This document shows positions 17,172 to 25,302 of a stretch of 64,000 bases of DNA, in pieces. Position numbers and translations under genes: made by a program. The notes under the pieces are model-generated. The model was not told the DNA's origin. It searched no databases and worked only from the letters and a program-made list of their open reading frames with translations. Every line of letters begins with the position of its first letter. The first letter of the stretch is position 1. This DNA comes from Microcoleus sp. FACHB-61 (GTDB lineage: Bacteria; Cyanobacteriota; Cyanobacteriia; Cyanobacteriales; Microcoleaceae), in contig JACJNY010000007.1 of the NCBI GenBank assembly GCA_014695295.1, positions 102,166 through 166,165 on the forward strand, written 5' to 3'.

Positions 17172-18032
17172 ATGTTAGAAGCCAAACTCGTAACCAAATC
17201 TCATCCCGAACACCAAACAATTGTCAAACTCTCAGAAACAGTCTCAGTCGGCGGCACAGAATTATTAATCATCGGCGGCCCCTGTACCGTCGAAAGTTCC
17301 GCACAAATGGAAACAGTCGCCCGCCAACTATCCGCCGCATCCGTGCAAGCTTTGCGAGGCGGAGTCTACAAACCCCGCACTTCTCCCTATTCTTTCCAAG
17401 GGATGGGAATTGAGGGACTGGAAATTTTAGCCGATGTCAGCCGGCGTTACGGTTTGCCCGTGGTGACAGAGGTAATGTCGATCGCCCAAATCGAGCCAGT
17501 TGTCACCTATGCTGATATGCTGCAATTAGGCAGTCGCAATATGCAAAACTTCGAGTTACTAAAGGCGATCGGTCAAGCCGGAAAACCAGTCCTGCTAAAA
17601 CGCGGCTTGTCAGCCACAATCGAAGAATTTGTGATGGCCGCCGAATACATACTCAGTCACGGAAATCCTCATGTAGTTCTCTGCGAAAGAGGCATCCGCA
17701 GCTTCGACAATTACACGCGGAATGTATTAGATTTAGGTGCCGTCGCAGCGCTGAAACAGTTAACTCATTTGCCAGTAATTGTAGACCCTTCTCACGCAGT
17801 CGGCAAGCGAGAATTAGTCGCGCCACTAGCCAAAGCAGCGGTTGCTTGCGGTGCAGACGGATTAATTATTGAGTGTCACCCGCAACCGGAAAAATCGGTT
17901 TCTGACGCGCGCCAAGCTCTTTCTTTGCCAGATATGGTAGATTTAGTTGCGAGTTTGCGGCCTGTAGCCGCCGCAGTTGGGCGCCGCATACGCGAGATTA
18001 ATGTGCCTTCAGAGGTATTAAGTTTGAAGTGA
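17172..18032 (+). CDS. aroF: 3-deoxy-7-phosphoheptulonate (DAHP) synthase, type I beta
   Basis: 286 residues. It condenses phosphoenolpyruvate and erythrose 4-phosphate, the first step of the shikimate pathway to Phe, Tyr and Trp. Motifs: GGPCTVES (metal Cys), GGVYKPRTSPYSFQG, LLKRG, VDPSHAVGKR and IIECHPQPEKSVSDA, all of the AroA/KDO8PS-like type. The N-terminal part before the barrel is only about 30 residues, so the ferredoxin-like allosteric domain found in enzymes such as that of Thermotoga is missing. Control at the transcript level by the upstream double attenuator would compensate. ATG 17172 is supported by AGGAAAA eight bases upstream; the frame stays open upstream only through the attenuator. 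Confidence 0.93.
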   Translation: MLEAKLVTKSHPEHQTIVKLSETVSVGGTELLIIGGPCTVESSAQMETVARQLSAASVQALRGGVYKPRTSPYSFQGMGIEGLEILADVSRRYGLPVVTEVMSIAQIEPVVTYADMLQLGSRNMQNFELLKAIGQAGKPVLLKRGLSATIEEFVMAAEYILSHGNPHVVLCERGIRSFDNYTRNVLDLGAVAALKQLTHLPVIVDPSHAVGKRELVAPLAKAAVACGADGLIIECHPQPEKSVSDARQALSLPDMVDLVASLRPVAAAVGRRIREINVPSEVLSLK

Positions 18033-18139
18033 TATTGGTAGGAAATAATCTATAACTTTTAACGCCAAACTCTACAGTCGGTTTTCGCTGAGATATTTCA
18101 CCATTATCAATAATCCTTTCTGGGCGGGCAGGATGCCCA

Positions 18140-18260
18140 CCCCACAAGAAAATTGATATGTTGTGGAACAGGCCGGAAAGCCTGTTCTTAACAATGGTGC
18201 AAGATGTCAGTTTTAACCGGCTTTAGCTTTGAGGCAGGGGTTTAAACCCCTGCCAGAATC
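18140..18260. repeat. Interspersed palindromic repeats after aroF
   Basis: GAACAGGCCGGAAAGCCTGT belongs to the same family as repeats at 24148-24275. GGCAGGGG-TTTAAA-CCCCTGCC (18233-18254) is a perfect 22-bp palindrome. The gap 18033-18334 holds no other feature. Neither repeat has a good U tract, so they are poor terminators. Confidence 0.7.
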
Positions 18261-18334
18261 GGCGAAAGCGCGTGTTTGACGAATTTAGATTAAAATAAAA
18301 AATAATACTGTCATCTACGAAATTTTGCTTAATT

Positions 18335-18532
18335 ATGGCAATACTACTTAACGTTCCCTCGATCGTCTGTGCCGGCTGCGGCGATACAATTACCAAAGCC
18401 ATCAAAACTGTTGACTCCGAGGCTTCTGTCAATGTGGATGTCGCAGCTAAGACTGTTACGGTTGAGGCTGAAGCTTCTGAAGAATCAATTAAACAGGCGG
18501 TTGTGGTGACAGGCCACACCGTCCAAGATTAA
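18335..18532 (+). CDS. Heavy-metal-associated (HMA) domain protein, Atx1/CopZ-like metallochaperone
   Basis: 65 residues, one ferredoxin-like HMA domain. The metal loop is IVCAGCGDTI, a CxxC site near residue 12, and the C-terminus ends GHTVQD. It resembles cyanobacterial Atx1, which carries Cu(I) to thylakoid and plasma-membrane P-type ATPases; a His often found near residue 61 in Atx1 is present as GHT. No P-type ATPase is adjacent. It lies beside the SmtB/SmtA pair in a metal-handling region, on the opposite strand from smtB. Confidence 0.85.
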   Translation: MAILLNVPSIVCAGCGDTITKAIKTVDSEASVNVDVAAKTVTVEAEASEESIKQAVVVTGHTVQD

Positions 18533-18546
18533 TATCTAGTTGGGTG

Positions 18547-18606
18547 GGGGCGGGTTTACAAGATTATTGGTCTTAGGCCGAGATTATTGGTAAAACCCGC
18601 CCCTAG
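18547..18606. repeat. GGGGCGGGTTT inverted-repeat element
   Basis: GGGGGCGGGTTTACA and GTAAAACCCGCCCC form the ends of a 60-bp hairpin-like element carrying ATTATTGG repeats. Related elements occur at 25390-25452 and 42199-42262. Confidence 0.65.
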
Positions 18607-18653
18607 AAAATTTTAAATCTATTACCAATGCCCACTGCCCAATGCCCAAAAGA

Positions 18654-19094
18654 TTATTCTTCGTCTAAGTGTTCGGCGACGGCTTGGTAAAGTTCCAAAA
18701 CGTGTCGATCGAGTAAACTATAAAAAACTTGTCTCCCAACCTTGCGGTAACTTACCAACCGCATCGCCCGCAATGCCCGCAACTGGTGCGATACTGCTGA
18801 TTCGCTCATGGTCAAAGCTGCAGCCAAGTCACACACGCACAGTTCTTGTTTTGCCAAAACCGACAGCAGCCGCAGGCGGTTCGCATCTCCCAAAAGACTG
18901 AAAAACTCAGCCATCCGCTGAGCTTTTGCGGTGTTGAGAACTTGTGTTTGGATGTCCCCGGCCCGCAAACAGTCAACTAAGTGCGGTCGATCGCACGTTG
19001 GTGTATCGTTTTGTGCGTGAGGCTGAGTTATCGCTCCGTTAACAGCAGACTTGGGTGACATCTTTTGCAGGCTTGTTTTAATTCTCATTTTCAT
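18654..19094 (-). CDS. smtB: ArsR/SmtB family metal-sensing repressor
   Basis: 146 residues. Winged-helix repressor: ELCVCDLAAALTMSESAVSH holds the alpha-3 metal motif CVC and the recognition helix start, followed by QLRALRAMRLVSYRKVGRQV. The C-terminal helix DRHVLELYQAVAEHLDEE provides Asp, His, His and Glu ligands of the alpha-5 zinc site. A Cys-containing N-terminal extension (TCDRPHLVDCLRAGD) is like that of ZiaR/BxmR, so either is an alternative name. It is divergent from the metallothionein gene, the classic smtB-smtA layout, and should repress both until zinc or a related metal binds. ATG 19094 is used; ATG 19088 is equally possible. Confidence 0.9.
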   Translation of the reverse strand: MKMRIKTSLQKMSPKSAVNGAITQPHAQNDTPTCDRPHLVDCLRAGDIQTQVLNTAKAQRMAEFFSLLGDANRLRLLSVLAKQELCVCDLAAALTMSESAVSHQLRALRAMRLVSYRKVGRQVFYSLLDRHVLELYQAVAEHLDEE

Positions 19095-19145
19095 TTTAGT
19101 GCGATCGGCAAACCTTTTGTAACAAAACTTTTACATTCCCTTGAC

Positions 19146-19172
19146 TTATATCTGAATATATGTTCATATATA
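19146..19172. promoter_or_regulatory. SmtB operator/promoter candidate
   Basis: An imperfect inverted repeat ATATCTGAA-TATATG-TTCATATAT lies between the divergent smtB and smtA genes, with TTGACT (19141-19146) just before it. TGAA-N6-TTCA arms match known SmtB/ZiaR operator form. Confidence 0.65.
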
Positions 19173-19207
19173 AGTATAGACAAACAAACCCACGAGGAAA
19201 AACTCAA

Positions 19208-19375
19208 ATGACTACCGTCACCCAAATGAAATGCGCCTGTCCTTCTTGCCTGTGCGTTGTTAACCTCACAGACGCCATTCAAAAAGAGGGCAAAACATAC
19301 TGTTCCACTGCTTGCGCTGACGGCCACCCCAACGGCCAAGGCTGCGGCCACACCGGCTGCGAGTGCAACAAGTAA
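19208..19375 (+). CDS. smtA: Bacterial metallothionein, SmtA-like
   Basis: 55 residues from ATG 19208, with GAGG ten bases upstream. The Cys pattern MKCACPSCLCVV, YCSTACADGH and GCGHTGCECNK gives nine Cys and two His, the ligand set of the Zn4 cluster in cyanobacterial SmtA. It sequesters zinc and cadmium in the cytoplasm. It is divergent from smtB with an SmtB operator-like site in between, so induction by excess zinc is expected. An ATG 48 bases upstream lies within the operator region and is not used. Confidence 0.95.
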   Translation: MTTVTQMKCACPSCLCVVNLTDAIQKEGKTYCSTACADGHPNGQGCGHTGCECNK

Positions 19376-19648
19376 ATATTTGCCTTCACAAAAGGTTAAT
19401 CCACCACTCTAAAATCTATCTAAAGGGAGATGCGAACAGCGCATTTCCCAATTATTTTACTTTTAGGTTAAAGAAAAGTTAAGACAAAACTAATTTAAGG
19501 TTAAAGCTGCATTAATAGACTAAGTACAATTGCTCCTTGCGGAATACAATAGAAGTAAGTTGTACCGCGATACTGAGTACAGATAGTGCTATTAAAAGCA
19601 GATACCGAACCAAAATTTGAATACCAAAAGTTTAATTAGGAGGGGACA

Positions 19649-19909
19649 ATGAATGAGCGGGAAGATTTTTTACATCCTCGCAATCGGTACTACGGTGATT
19701 TCACCCCAGAAAACTTGGCGTTTAATGCCAACTTACAGGAATTTGCTCAGAAAATAACTTATATTTGCTCGCTGGAAACTGGGGGGAAAATTAGCGCTGA
19801 GAAAGCCTATAAAGATATTAAGGCGCTTTGGAAAGACTTAAAATCCTCTAAGAAGCAATTGGGAATTGGTCAAAAACCTCCCAGTACCGGTGAGGAAAAT
19901 TCACCTTAA
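19649..19909 (+). CDS. DUF7219-like small cyanobacterial protein
   Basis: 86 residues. The conserved core (FLHPRNRYYGDFTPENLAFN, then QEFAQKITYICSLETGGKIS and ALWKDLKSSKK) is a small family widespread in cyanobacteria and without known function. Predicted soluble and helical. A strong ribosome site, AGGAGGGG, is five bases before the ATG. The upstream gap 19376-19648 is AT-rich and shows no clear feature. A strong terminator follows 14 bases after the stop codon. Confidence 0.85.
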   Translation: MNEREDFLHPRNRYYGDFTPENLAFNANLQEFAQKITYICSLETGGKISAEKAYKDIKALWKDLKSSKKQLGIGQKPPSTGEENSP

Positions 19910-19922
19910 AATCATTGCAGCA

Positions 19923-19970
19923 AACGCAGCGCTCGCAATCCAAAACACCTGGGATTGCGAGCGCTGCGTT
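19923..19970. terminator. Bidirectional terminator between DUF7219 gene and znuA
   Basis: A perfect 19-bp stem, AACGCAGCGCTCGCAATCC (19923-19941) with its complement at 19952-19970, and a ten-base loop. It lies between two convergent genes. T-rich flanks are short (TTTTG), but stem strength makes termination plausible on both strands. Confidence 0.75.
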
Positions 19971-20018
19971 TTGCTGCGTACCCAGCCAATGTAAGCTGCT
20001 TGCTGCACCCTAAGAAGT

Positions 20019-21095
20019 CTATGGTTTGGGAGTTGGTGTTGCTTCTCTTGCAAAAGAAGTGCAATTGCCGCCGAGGCCAGAAGTAATTGCGCAAGTATTA
20101 GTTTTCAGCATTCCCTGATATGTATCAGCACCGGTGCCGGGGCCGCCCAACTCGTCGCTGTAAAGTTCTTTGTCCGAAATTCCGACATTTGCCTCCCTCG
20201 CCACAGTCTGCATCAACTTGGGATTAGTTGTAGTTTCGGCAAAAATTGTCGGCACTCCTGCGGTCTTAATTTCTGAGGACAATTCGGCAATTCTTGCTGC
20301 AGTGGGCTGTTCCTCTGTCGTCACACCCTGCAACGCTCCAGCAATCTCCAAACCGTAAGCATCGGCATAGTAAGTCAGAGCATCGTGAGTTGTTACTAAC
20401 TTGCGTTTTTGGGCTGGAATTGTCGCAATTTGATCTTTTATCCAAGTATCTATTTTTTGCAAATCATCTGTTAAGCTTGCTGCATTTTTAGTATAAAGTT
20501 GAGCATTGCTGGGGGAAACTTTTATCAATTGGTCGCGAATTGTTTCTACCATGCGCAGCCCATTTTGAGGGTTATGCCAAACGTGAGGGTCAGGGACTTT
20601 TTCGCCTTCTGTGTGGGGTTGGTTTTCCGCTTTCTCTTCACCGTGTTCGTGCTCGTGTTCGCCCATCAGCGGTTTGGGAACTGCGACTTCGTGGACGGCG
20701 ATTTTGGGCGCGGAGTTGGTACTAGATTGAATTAACTTAATGATGCTGGGTTCGTGGTTGTAGCCGCCGTATAAAATCAGATTTGCTGTTTCAATCGCTT
20801 TGCGGTCTTCCGGCTTGGTTTGGTAGGCGTGGGGGTCGTCTCCCGGCTCGATGAGACAGGTGGTGTCGATCGAACTTTGAGCGATTTCTTTAGTTATGTC
20901 GCAGATAACGCCAGTCGTGGCGACGACTTTGGGCAAGTTGGCGGCGGGACTGGCTTGAGTTTGAGTTGTGGCGGGACTCTCTGACACCGGATTGCTTGCG
21001 TTCTGTCCTCCACTGCACCCAACCAGTCCGCAGCCGATCGCCAAAACAGCCGCACCGCAGAATCTGCCGCTTTTTCTACGCAAGTTTTTTAACAT
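20019..21095 (-). CDS. znuA: Zinc ABC transporter, substrate-binding lipoprotein
   Basis: 358 residues from ATG 21095, preferred to GTG 21101 because AAAGG sits just before it. Cluster A-1 solute-binding protein that captures Zn(II) in the periplasm for ZnuBC. Lipobox LVGC follows a short signal peptide. A His/Glu-rich loop (HEHEHGEEKAENQPHTEGEK) precedes PHVWHNPQNG; further metal ligands are DDPHAYQTKPED (His) and the distal His in TTHDALTYYA. It is transcribed divergently from znuC, with a Zur-box-like palindrome in between. A manganese-specific MntC is less likely given the His-rich loop. Confidence 0.92.
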   Translation of the reverse strand: MLKNLRRKSGRFCGAAVLAIGCGLVGCSGGQNASNPVSESPATTQTQASPAANLPKVVATTGVICDITKEIAQSSIDTTCLIEPGDDPHAYQTKPEDRKAIETANLILYGGYNHEPSIIKLIQSSTNSAPKIAVHEVAVPKPLMGEHEHEHGEEKAENQPHTEGEKVPDPHVWHNPQNGLRMVETIRDQLIKVSPSNAQLYTKNAASLTDDLQKIDTWIKDQIATIPAQKRKLVTTHDALTYYADAYGLEIAGALQGVTTEEQPTAARIAELSSEIKTAGVPTIFAETTTNPKLMQTVAREANVGISDKELYSDELGGPGTGADTYQGMLKTNTCAITSGLGGNCTSFAREATPTPKP

Positions 21096-21108
21096 TTTCA
21101 CCTTTGGA

Positions 21109-21124
21109 ACGATAATCGTTATTG
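21109..21124. promoter_or_regulatory. Zur-box-like palindrome between znuA and znuC
   Basis: AACGATAATCGTTATT contains GATAA-TCG-TTAT, matching the cyanobacterial Zur consensus TGATAATNATTATCA in form. A related GATAA-N3-TTATC site stands before the COG0523 gene at 25303. It is 14 bp from the znuA start, so binding would block its transcription. Confidence 0.65.
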
Positions 21125-21157
21125 CTTTTTCGAGTTATCCTATTCTAGTAGCTACGA

Positions 21158-21173
21158 ACAAGAATCGTTCTCA
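21158..21173 (+). promoter_or_regulatory. Second Zur-like palindrome just before znuC
   Basis: AGAA-TCG-TTCT within ACAAGAATCGTTCTCA has the same three-base-centred symmetry and lies 13 bp before the znuC start. It may be the operator serving znuC. Confidence 0.4.
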
Positions 21174-21185
21174 AAAGTTTTAATT

Positions 21186-21905
21186 ATGTTAGAAGTGCAA
21201 GACTTAGCTGTTAATTATCGAGGAATTTCGGCCCTCAACAGCGTGAATTTCCAGTTAGATCCCGGGCAATTAACCGGTGTGTTCGGCCCCAACGGCGCGG
21301 GGAAAAGCACGATGGTGAAAGCGATGCTGGGATTGATCCCGGCCTGTCGCGGTTTGGTGAAATATCAGGGGCGGTTGCTGAAGCAACAGTTGTCGCGGGT
21401 GGCTTATGTGCCGCAGCGATCGCAAATTGACTGGGATTATCCGATTACGGTGTGGAATGCGGTGATGATGGCGCGAACCGTCCAGACTGGTTGGTTTCGC
21501 AGTCCCTCGAAGCAGTCGCAAGAATTGGTAAAAGCTGCTTTGCTGCGGGTGGGAATGTGGGATTTGCGCGATCGGCAAATTGGCGAACTGTCTGGCGGAC
21601 AGCAGCAGCGGATTTTCTTAGCAAGGTCGATCGCCCAACAAGCCGATTTATTCTTCTTCGACGAACCTTTTAACGCGATCGACAAAGCAACCGAAGAAAT
21701 TATTTTTGATATTTTTGCCGAACTCAAAGCCCAAAATAAAACAGTGCTAGTAATTAGTCACGATTTAGGCGAAACTTTAAAACAGTACGACAATTTATTA
21801 TTGCTAAATAAGCAGTTAATTGCAACTGGTTCCTGGCGGGAAGTCCTCACCGCCGCCAATATTCAAAAAGCCTATGGATACGATTTAAGTTTAGTGGCAG
21901 CGTAA
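21186..21905 (+). CDS. znuC: Zinc ABC transporter, ATP-binding protein
   Basis: 239 residues. Walker A GPNGAGKST, Q-loop in YVPQRSQIDWDYPITVW, signature LSGGQQQR, Walker B LFFFDEP and switch His in VISHDLG: an intact ABC ATPase of the metal-ion (Mn/Zn) class. It powers zinc import with ZnuA and ZnuB. The permease gene begins 128 bp downstream on the same strand, the gap being filled by two copies of a 32-bp repeat. ATG 21186 follows the intergenic Zur-like sites directly. Confidence 0.92.
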   Translation: MLEVQDLAVNYRGISALNSVNFQLDPGQLTGVFGPNGAGKSTMVKAMLGLIPACRGLVKYQGRLLKQQLSRVAYVPQRSQIDWDYPITVWNAVMMARTVQTGWFRSPSKQSQELVKAALLRVGMWDLRDRQIGELSGGQQQRIFLARSIAQQADLFFFDEPFNAIDKATEEIIFDIFAELKAQNKTVLVISHDLGETLKQYDNLLLLNKQLIATGSWREVLTAANIQKAYGYDLSLVAA

Positions 21906-21931
21906 GCAAAAAAAGATTTATCTTTAAAGTG

Positions 21932-21996
21932 GATTGTGGCACGGGCGTCCCGCCTGTGCAGTTGATTGTGGCACGGGCGTCCCGCCTGTGCAGTTG
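21932..21996. repeat. Two tandem copies of a 32-bp repeat between znuC and znuB
   Basis: GATTGTGGCACGGGCGTCCC with GCCTGTGCAGTT is repeated exactly at 21932 and 21964. Each unit contains an imperfect GGCACGGGCG/CGCCTGTGC palindrome that could form a hairpin in the transcript. Confidence 0.85.
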
Positions 21997-22033
21997 ATTG
22001 TAGTTGAAAAAATCCTATTATTGACCTAATTCA

Positions 22034-22870
22034 ATGTTAAATTTGCTAATTGAGCCCCTCAAATTCGAGTTTATGCGAAATGCGCTCGCCGTCGGCGTTT
22101 TGCTCGGAATTCTCTGCGCCGTTGTTGGCTCCTATTTAATTGTACAGCAAATGGGAATGATGGTTGACATGATTGCCCATTCAGTATTACCCGGATTGCC
22201 GGTGGCTTTTTATTTAGGTTTCAATATTTCGATCGGCGCGTTTATATCGGGAATTATCAGCGCCGTGATTATGGCGTGGATTCAATCACAATCGCGCCTA
22301 AAAATTGATGCAGTGATGGCATTAATTTTATCTACATTTTTAGCACTTAGCATCACGCTGATTAGCCTGTTGCGGACGACAAAATTAGACTTAGACGGGT
22401 TTTTGTTCGGGAATATCTTGTCAGTTGCACCGGCTGACGTGCAACTGACTTTTGTCATAACTTTGATAATTTTGGCGACGGTTAAAATGTTTTATAAAGA
22501 ACTGCTATTTTATACTTTTGACCCCCTGGGAGCGCAAGCGTGCGGTTTGCCTGTAAACTGGATTTATTTTGGGATGATTTCAGCGATTACGCTGACGATT
22601 GTTGCGAGTTTGCAAACTGTGGGAGCGCTGTTAGTAATTTCGCTGTTAATCGGGCCGGGAATAACGGCGTATTTGTTGGTAAAAGAGCTACATTTAATGA
22701 TGGGATTAGGAGCTATTATTGGGATTATAGCTAGCGTGACTGGTATGTATCTCAGCTATTATTGGAATATGCCGTCTGGTGCGGCAATTGTATTAGTTGT
22801 TTTTGGGTTATTTTTAGTAGCTTTGCTGTTCAGTCCCAGTCAAGGGATTTTGACCAGAAAGAGAGGATAA
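22034..22870 (+). CDS. znuB: Zinc ABC transporter, permease
   Basis: 278 residues, about eight membrane helices (for example VGVLLGILCAVVGSYLIV, VSLQ-type VASLQTVGALLVISLLIGPG, and AAIVLVVFGLFLVALLF). ABC-3 family permease forming the transmembrane path of the ZnuABC system. The DMIAHSVLPGLPVAF segment is the usual conserved loop contacting the ATPase. It is co-oriented with znuC and likely in one transcript despite the repeat between them. A 16-bp perfect inverted repeat follows the stop. Confidence 0.92.
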   Translation: MLNLLIEPLKFEFMRNALAVGVLLGILCAVVGSYLIVQQMGMMVDMIAHSVLPGLPVAFYLGFNISIGAFISGIISAVIMAWIQSQSRLKIDAVMALILSTFLALSITLISLLRTTKLDLDGFLFGNILSVAPADVQLTFVITLIILATVKMFYKELLFYTFDPLGAQACGLPVNWIYFGMISAITLTIVASLQTVGALLVISLLIGPGITAYLLVKELHLMMGLGAIIGIIASVTGMYLSYYWNMPSGAAIVLVVFGLFLVALLFSPSQGILTRKRG

Positions 22871-22894
22871 CAGTCCTGGACGCACTTCGACGCT

Positions 22895-22960
22895 CAGAAA
22901 CCGGGTTTTTTACTCGATGCGGTCTGCAACGAAGTAGACGCTCGAAAAACCCGGTTTCTG
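22895..22960. repeat. Long inverted repeat after znuB
   Basis: CAGAAACCGGGTTTTT (22895-22910) and its exact complement (22945-22960) flank a 34-bp loop. Partial copies of the AGAAACCGGGTTT end appear near 44605 and 50122. It may terminate znuCB, but the pattern is that of an interspersed repeat. Confidence 0.75.
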
Positions 22961-23028
22961 GGTACTCGTGGGTAAGTCCTAAAGTTTTCAATTGTTTATG
23001 TTTTGGTCAAACGGGTGCGTATGCGAAC

Positions 23029-24117
23029 TTAGCGCCGCCCGAAGCCTTTGCCGCGCATAGACTTTGACCAAACAAGCAATTCGCCACCACCACCGCCGGC
23101 CGCGAGAAACTGGCCTTCGGGATGCCATGCGAGACAGGAAAAACCGCCCTGTGCACCTTCTAGAACTTGCAGCAATTGTTCTGCTTCGTCCCACAAACAA
23201 ACTTGACCGTCTGCGGATGCGGAAGCTAATAAAAATGTGGAAGGTTGAAAGGCGATCGCATTTACAACTTTTTCATGAACTTCTAACCCCCAAGAATCCC
23301 AACCGACACTTTCATCAGCGTGTTTTTCCCACACTGAAATGCCTTCCGAACTCGCAGCAGCTAACAAAGGTGCACCCAAAGAATTAGTTTTATCCGACCA
23401 AGCTAACTCCCGAACTTTCCCCGGAAAACCCTGCATTACCCACGGTTCAAAATTGCCCCATTCATTAACAATTAGAGTATTGTCCATATTGCCGCAAGCT
23501 AAATATTCCCCTTGTGGCGACCAAGAAACTGCACCTGTGGCGGAGGGTACTGATAAAATTTCCGGGTCTTCGTCCCAGTCTTCGCCATGCCAAACTTTGA
23601 CACCTTGATAGCCGCTAACTGCCAGATATTGAACCATAGGATGCCATGCTAAATCTAGGATAGATGATGAGTCGAAATTCAGCGTTACTTCAACAACATT
23701 ATCCTCAGCATTCCATACTTGAACGTAGCGGCCCATACTGAAAGCTAACTGGTTGCAGTTGGGACTCCAAGCTAACTTGTCAACCCAGACGCGCTGGTTA
23801 TCCAAATCAGCAATCAATTCCCCAGAATTAACGCGCCAAATTCGCACTTTTCCATCTTGTCCGCCCGCAGCTAGGAATTGACTGTCGCGGGAAAAAGACA
23901 AGCAATCGGCTGATTTACCCGTGGCACTTTGTAGCGTTTGCAAGGACAATTCATTAACTGCCCCTACTTTCGCCAGCATCACTTCGCCTGCAGCAGAACA
24001 GACTCCTAAAGTTGTGCCGTCCGGCGACCAAGTAACAGCAGTTACGTAGTCAGACAGCATGGCTTCGGCATGAAATTCCAGGGTTTTTTCACTTTTCTTT
24101 GTCTTTTTATTACCCAT
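23029..24117 (-). CDS. WD40 repeat protein
   Basis: 362 residues forming about seven WD40 blades; clear repeats are YVTAVTWSPDGTTLGVCSAA, CLSFSRDSQFLAAGGQDGKV (ending RIWRV), AVSWSPQGEYLACGNMDNTL and AIAFQPSTFLLASASADGQV (ending CLWDE). A single beta-propeller with a short Lys-rich N-terminus (MGNKKTKKSEK) and no signal peptide, so a cytoplasmic scaffold. It sits between the zinc importer and a COG0523 zinc GTPase on the minus strand. A link to zinc handling is only inferred from position. Confidence 0.88.
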   Translation of the reverse strand: MGNKKTKKSEKTLEFHAEAMLSDYVTAVTWSPDGTTLGVCSAAGEVMLAKVGAVNELSLQTLQSATGKSADCLSFSRDSQFLAAGGQDGKVRIWRVNSGELIADLDNQRVWVDKLAWSPNCNQLAFSMGRYVQVWNAEDNVVEVTLNFDSSSILDLAWHPMVQYLAVSGYQGVKVWHGEDWDEDPEILSVPSATGAVSWSPQGEYLACGNMDNTLIVNEWGNFEPWVMQGFPGKVRELAWSDKTNSLGAPLLAAASSEGISVWEKHADESVGWDSWGLEVHEKVVNAIAFQPSTFLLASASADGQVCLWDEAEQLLQVLEGAQGGFSCLAWHPEGQFLAAGGGGGELLVWSKSMRGKGFGRR

Positions 24118-24147
24118 ATTTATTGAATCTGAGAGGTTGCACTATTC

Positions 24148-24275
24148 TTAAGAACGGGCAAGATGCCCGTTCCACAAGAGATGAATTTTCTTCTTGTGGA
24201 ACAGGCCGGAAAGCCTGTTCCGTTCCACAAGAGATGAATTTTGTTATTGTGGAACAGGCCGGAAAGCCTGTTCGT
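24148..24275. repeat. GGAACAGGC-type palindromic repeats
   Basis: GAACGGGCAAGATGCCCGTTC is followed by two copies of TTGTGGAACAGGCCGGAAAG-CCTGTTC, separated by CCACAAGAGATGAATTTT. Same families as at 18150, 27500 and 55860. Each can form a stem-loop. Confidence 0.75.
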
Positions 24276-24308
24276 AAAAGGCTTATTAAAAATGCTTCAA
24301 GATGTCAG

Positions 24309-25280
24309 TTAAACCAGGCATTTACGGAAATCCTCTCGCAATTGATTTTCGTTTAAATTGCGACCGATGAATACAAGCTCGTTTTTCGGAGTTTCTGTAG
24401 CTTTCCAAGGTCTATCAGGTCGGCCGTCGAACACCATATGTACTCCTTGGAAAACAAATCGCTTGTTGTCTCCGGCGACATTCAAAATGCCTTTTGTCCG
24501 AAAGATATTTGGGCCTTGAGTTCGCAACAATTCCTCAATCCAATCGCTAAATTTGTTGCCGTCAATGGCGCCAGATTCTACTATTGCTACTGAGGTAACA
24601 GTTTCGTCGTGTTCGTGAGTGTGTTCGCCCAAAAAGTCGGGTTCGATTTCTAATGCCCGGTTCAAATCAAATGCTTTGACGCCCAACAAAGCATCCATTT
24701 GTAATTCAGCGTTGCGGGTGCGGTGAATTTTTGCCATTGCATTCATAGCGCGAATTCGCTTTTCTAATTCGGCCAATTCTTCGTCAGTAACTAAATCAGT
24801 TTTGTTGAGTAAAACTACATCAGCAAATGCAATTTGTTCTTGAGCTTCGTCTGCGTCCCAGTGCTGCCAGATGTGCTTGGCATCGACTACGGTGACAACT
24901 GCGTCTAGCAGCAATTTGTCCCGCATATCTTCGTCTACAAAAAATGTTTGAATTACGGGTGCGGGGTCGGCTAGACCTGTGGTTTCGATGACTATGTGAT
25001 CGAATTTGTCTCGCCGCTTCATTAAGTTACCGATAATCCGAATTAAATCGCCTCGGACTGTACAGCAAATGCAGCCGTTGTTCATCTCGAAAATTTCTTC
25101 ATCGGCATCAATTATCAGTTGGTTGTCGATGCCTACTTCGCCGAATTCGTTGACGATGACTGCAACTTTTTTGCCGTGTTCCTGTGTTAAAATTCGGTTG
25201 AGCAGCGTGGTTTTGCCTGCACCCAGATAGCCTGTGAGAACGGTAACAGGAACTGATTCGATCGCCCCAGCAGTCACCAT
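24309..25280 (-). CDS. COG0523 GTPase, zinc metallochaperone (ZNG1-type)
   Basis: 323 residues. G3E GTPase: Walker A GYLGAGKTTLL, the metal-binding CxCC motif NNGCICCTVRGDL, Walker B/switch region VIETTGLADP, base-specificity NKTD, a His-rich segment GEHTHEHDE, and the C-terminal CobW_C domain ending NENQLREDFRKCLV. Zinc-type COG0523 proteins transfer zinc to client enzymes during starvation. A GATAA-CCA-TTATC palindrome 23 bp upstream of the ATG resembles a Zur box, supporting a zinc role rather than cobalamin. Confidence 0.88.
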   Translation of the reverse strand: MVTAGAIESVPVTVLTGYLGAGKTTLLNRILTQEHGKKVAVIVNEFGEVGIDNQLIIDADEEIFEMNNGCICCTVRGDLIRIIGNLMKRRDKFDHIVIETTGLADPAPVIQTFFVDEDMRDKLLLDAVVTVVDAKHIWQHWDADEAQEQIAFADVVLLNKTDLVTDEELAELEKRIRAMNAMAKIHRTRNAELQMDALLGVKAFDLNRALEIEPDFLGEHTHEHDETVTSVAIVESGAIDGNKFSDWIEELLRTQGPNIFRTKGILNVAGDNKRFVFQGVHMVFDGRPDRPWKATETPKNELVFIGRNLNENQLREDFRKCLV

Positions 25281-25302
25281 ACTTTACCTCGATTATTGTA
25301 CA

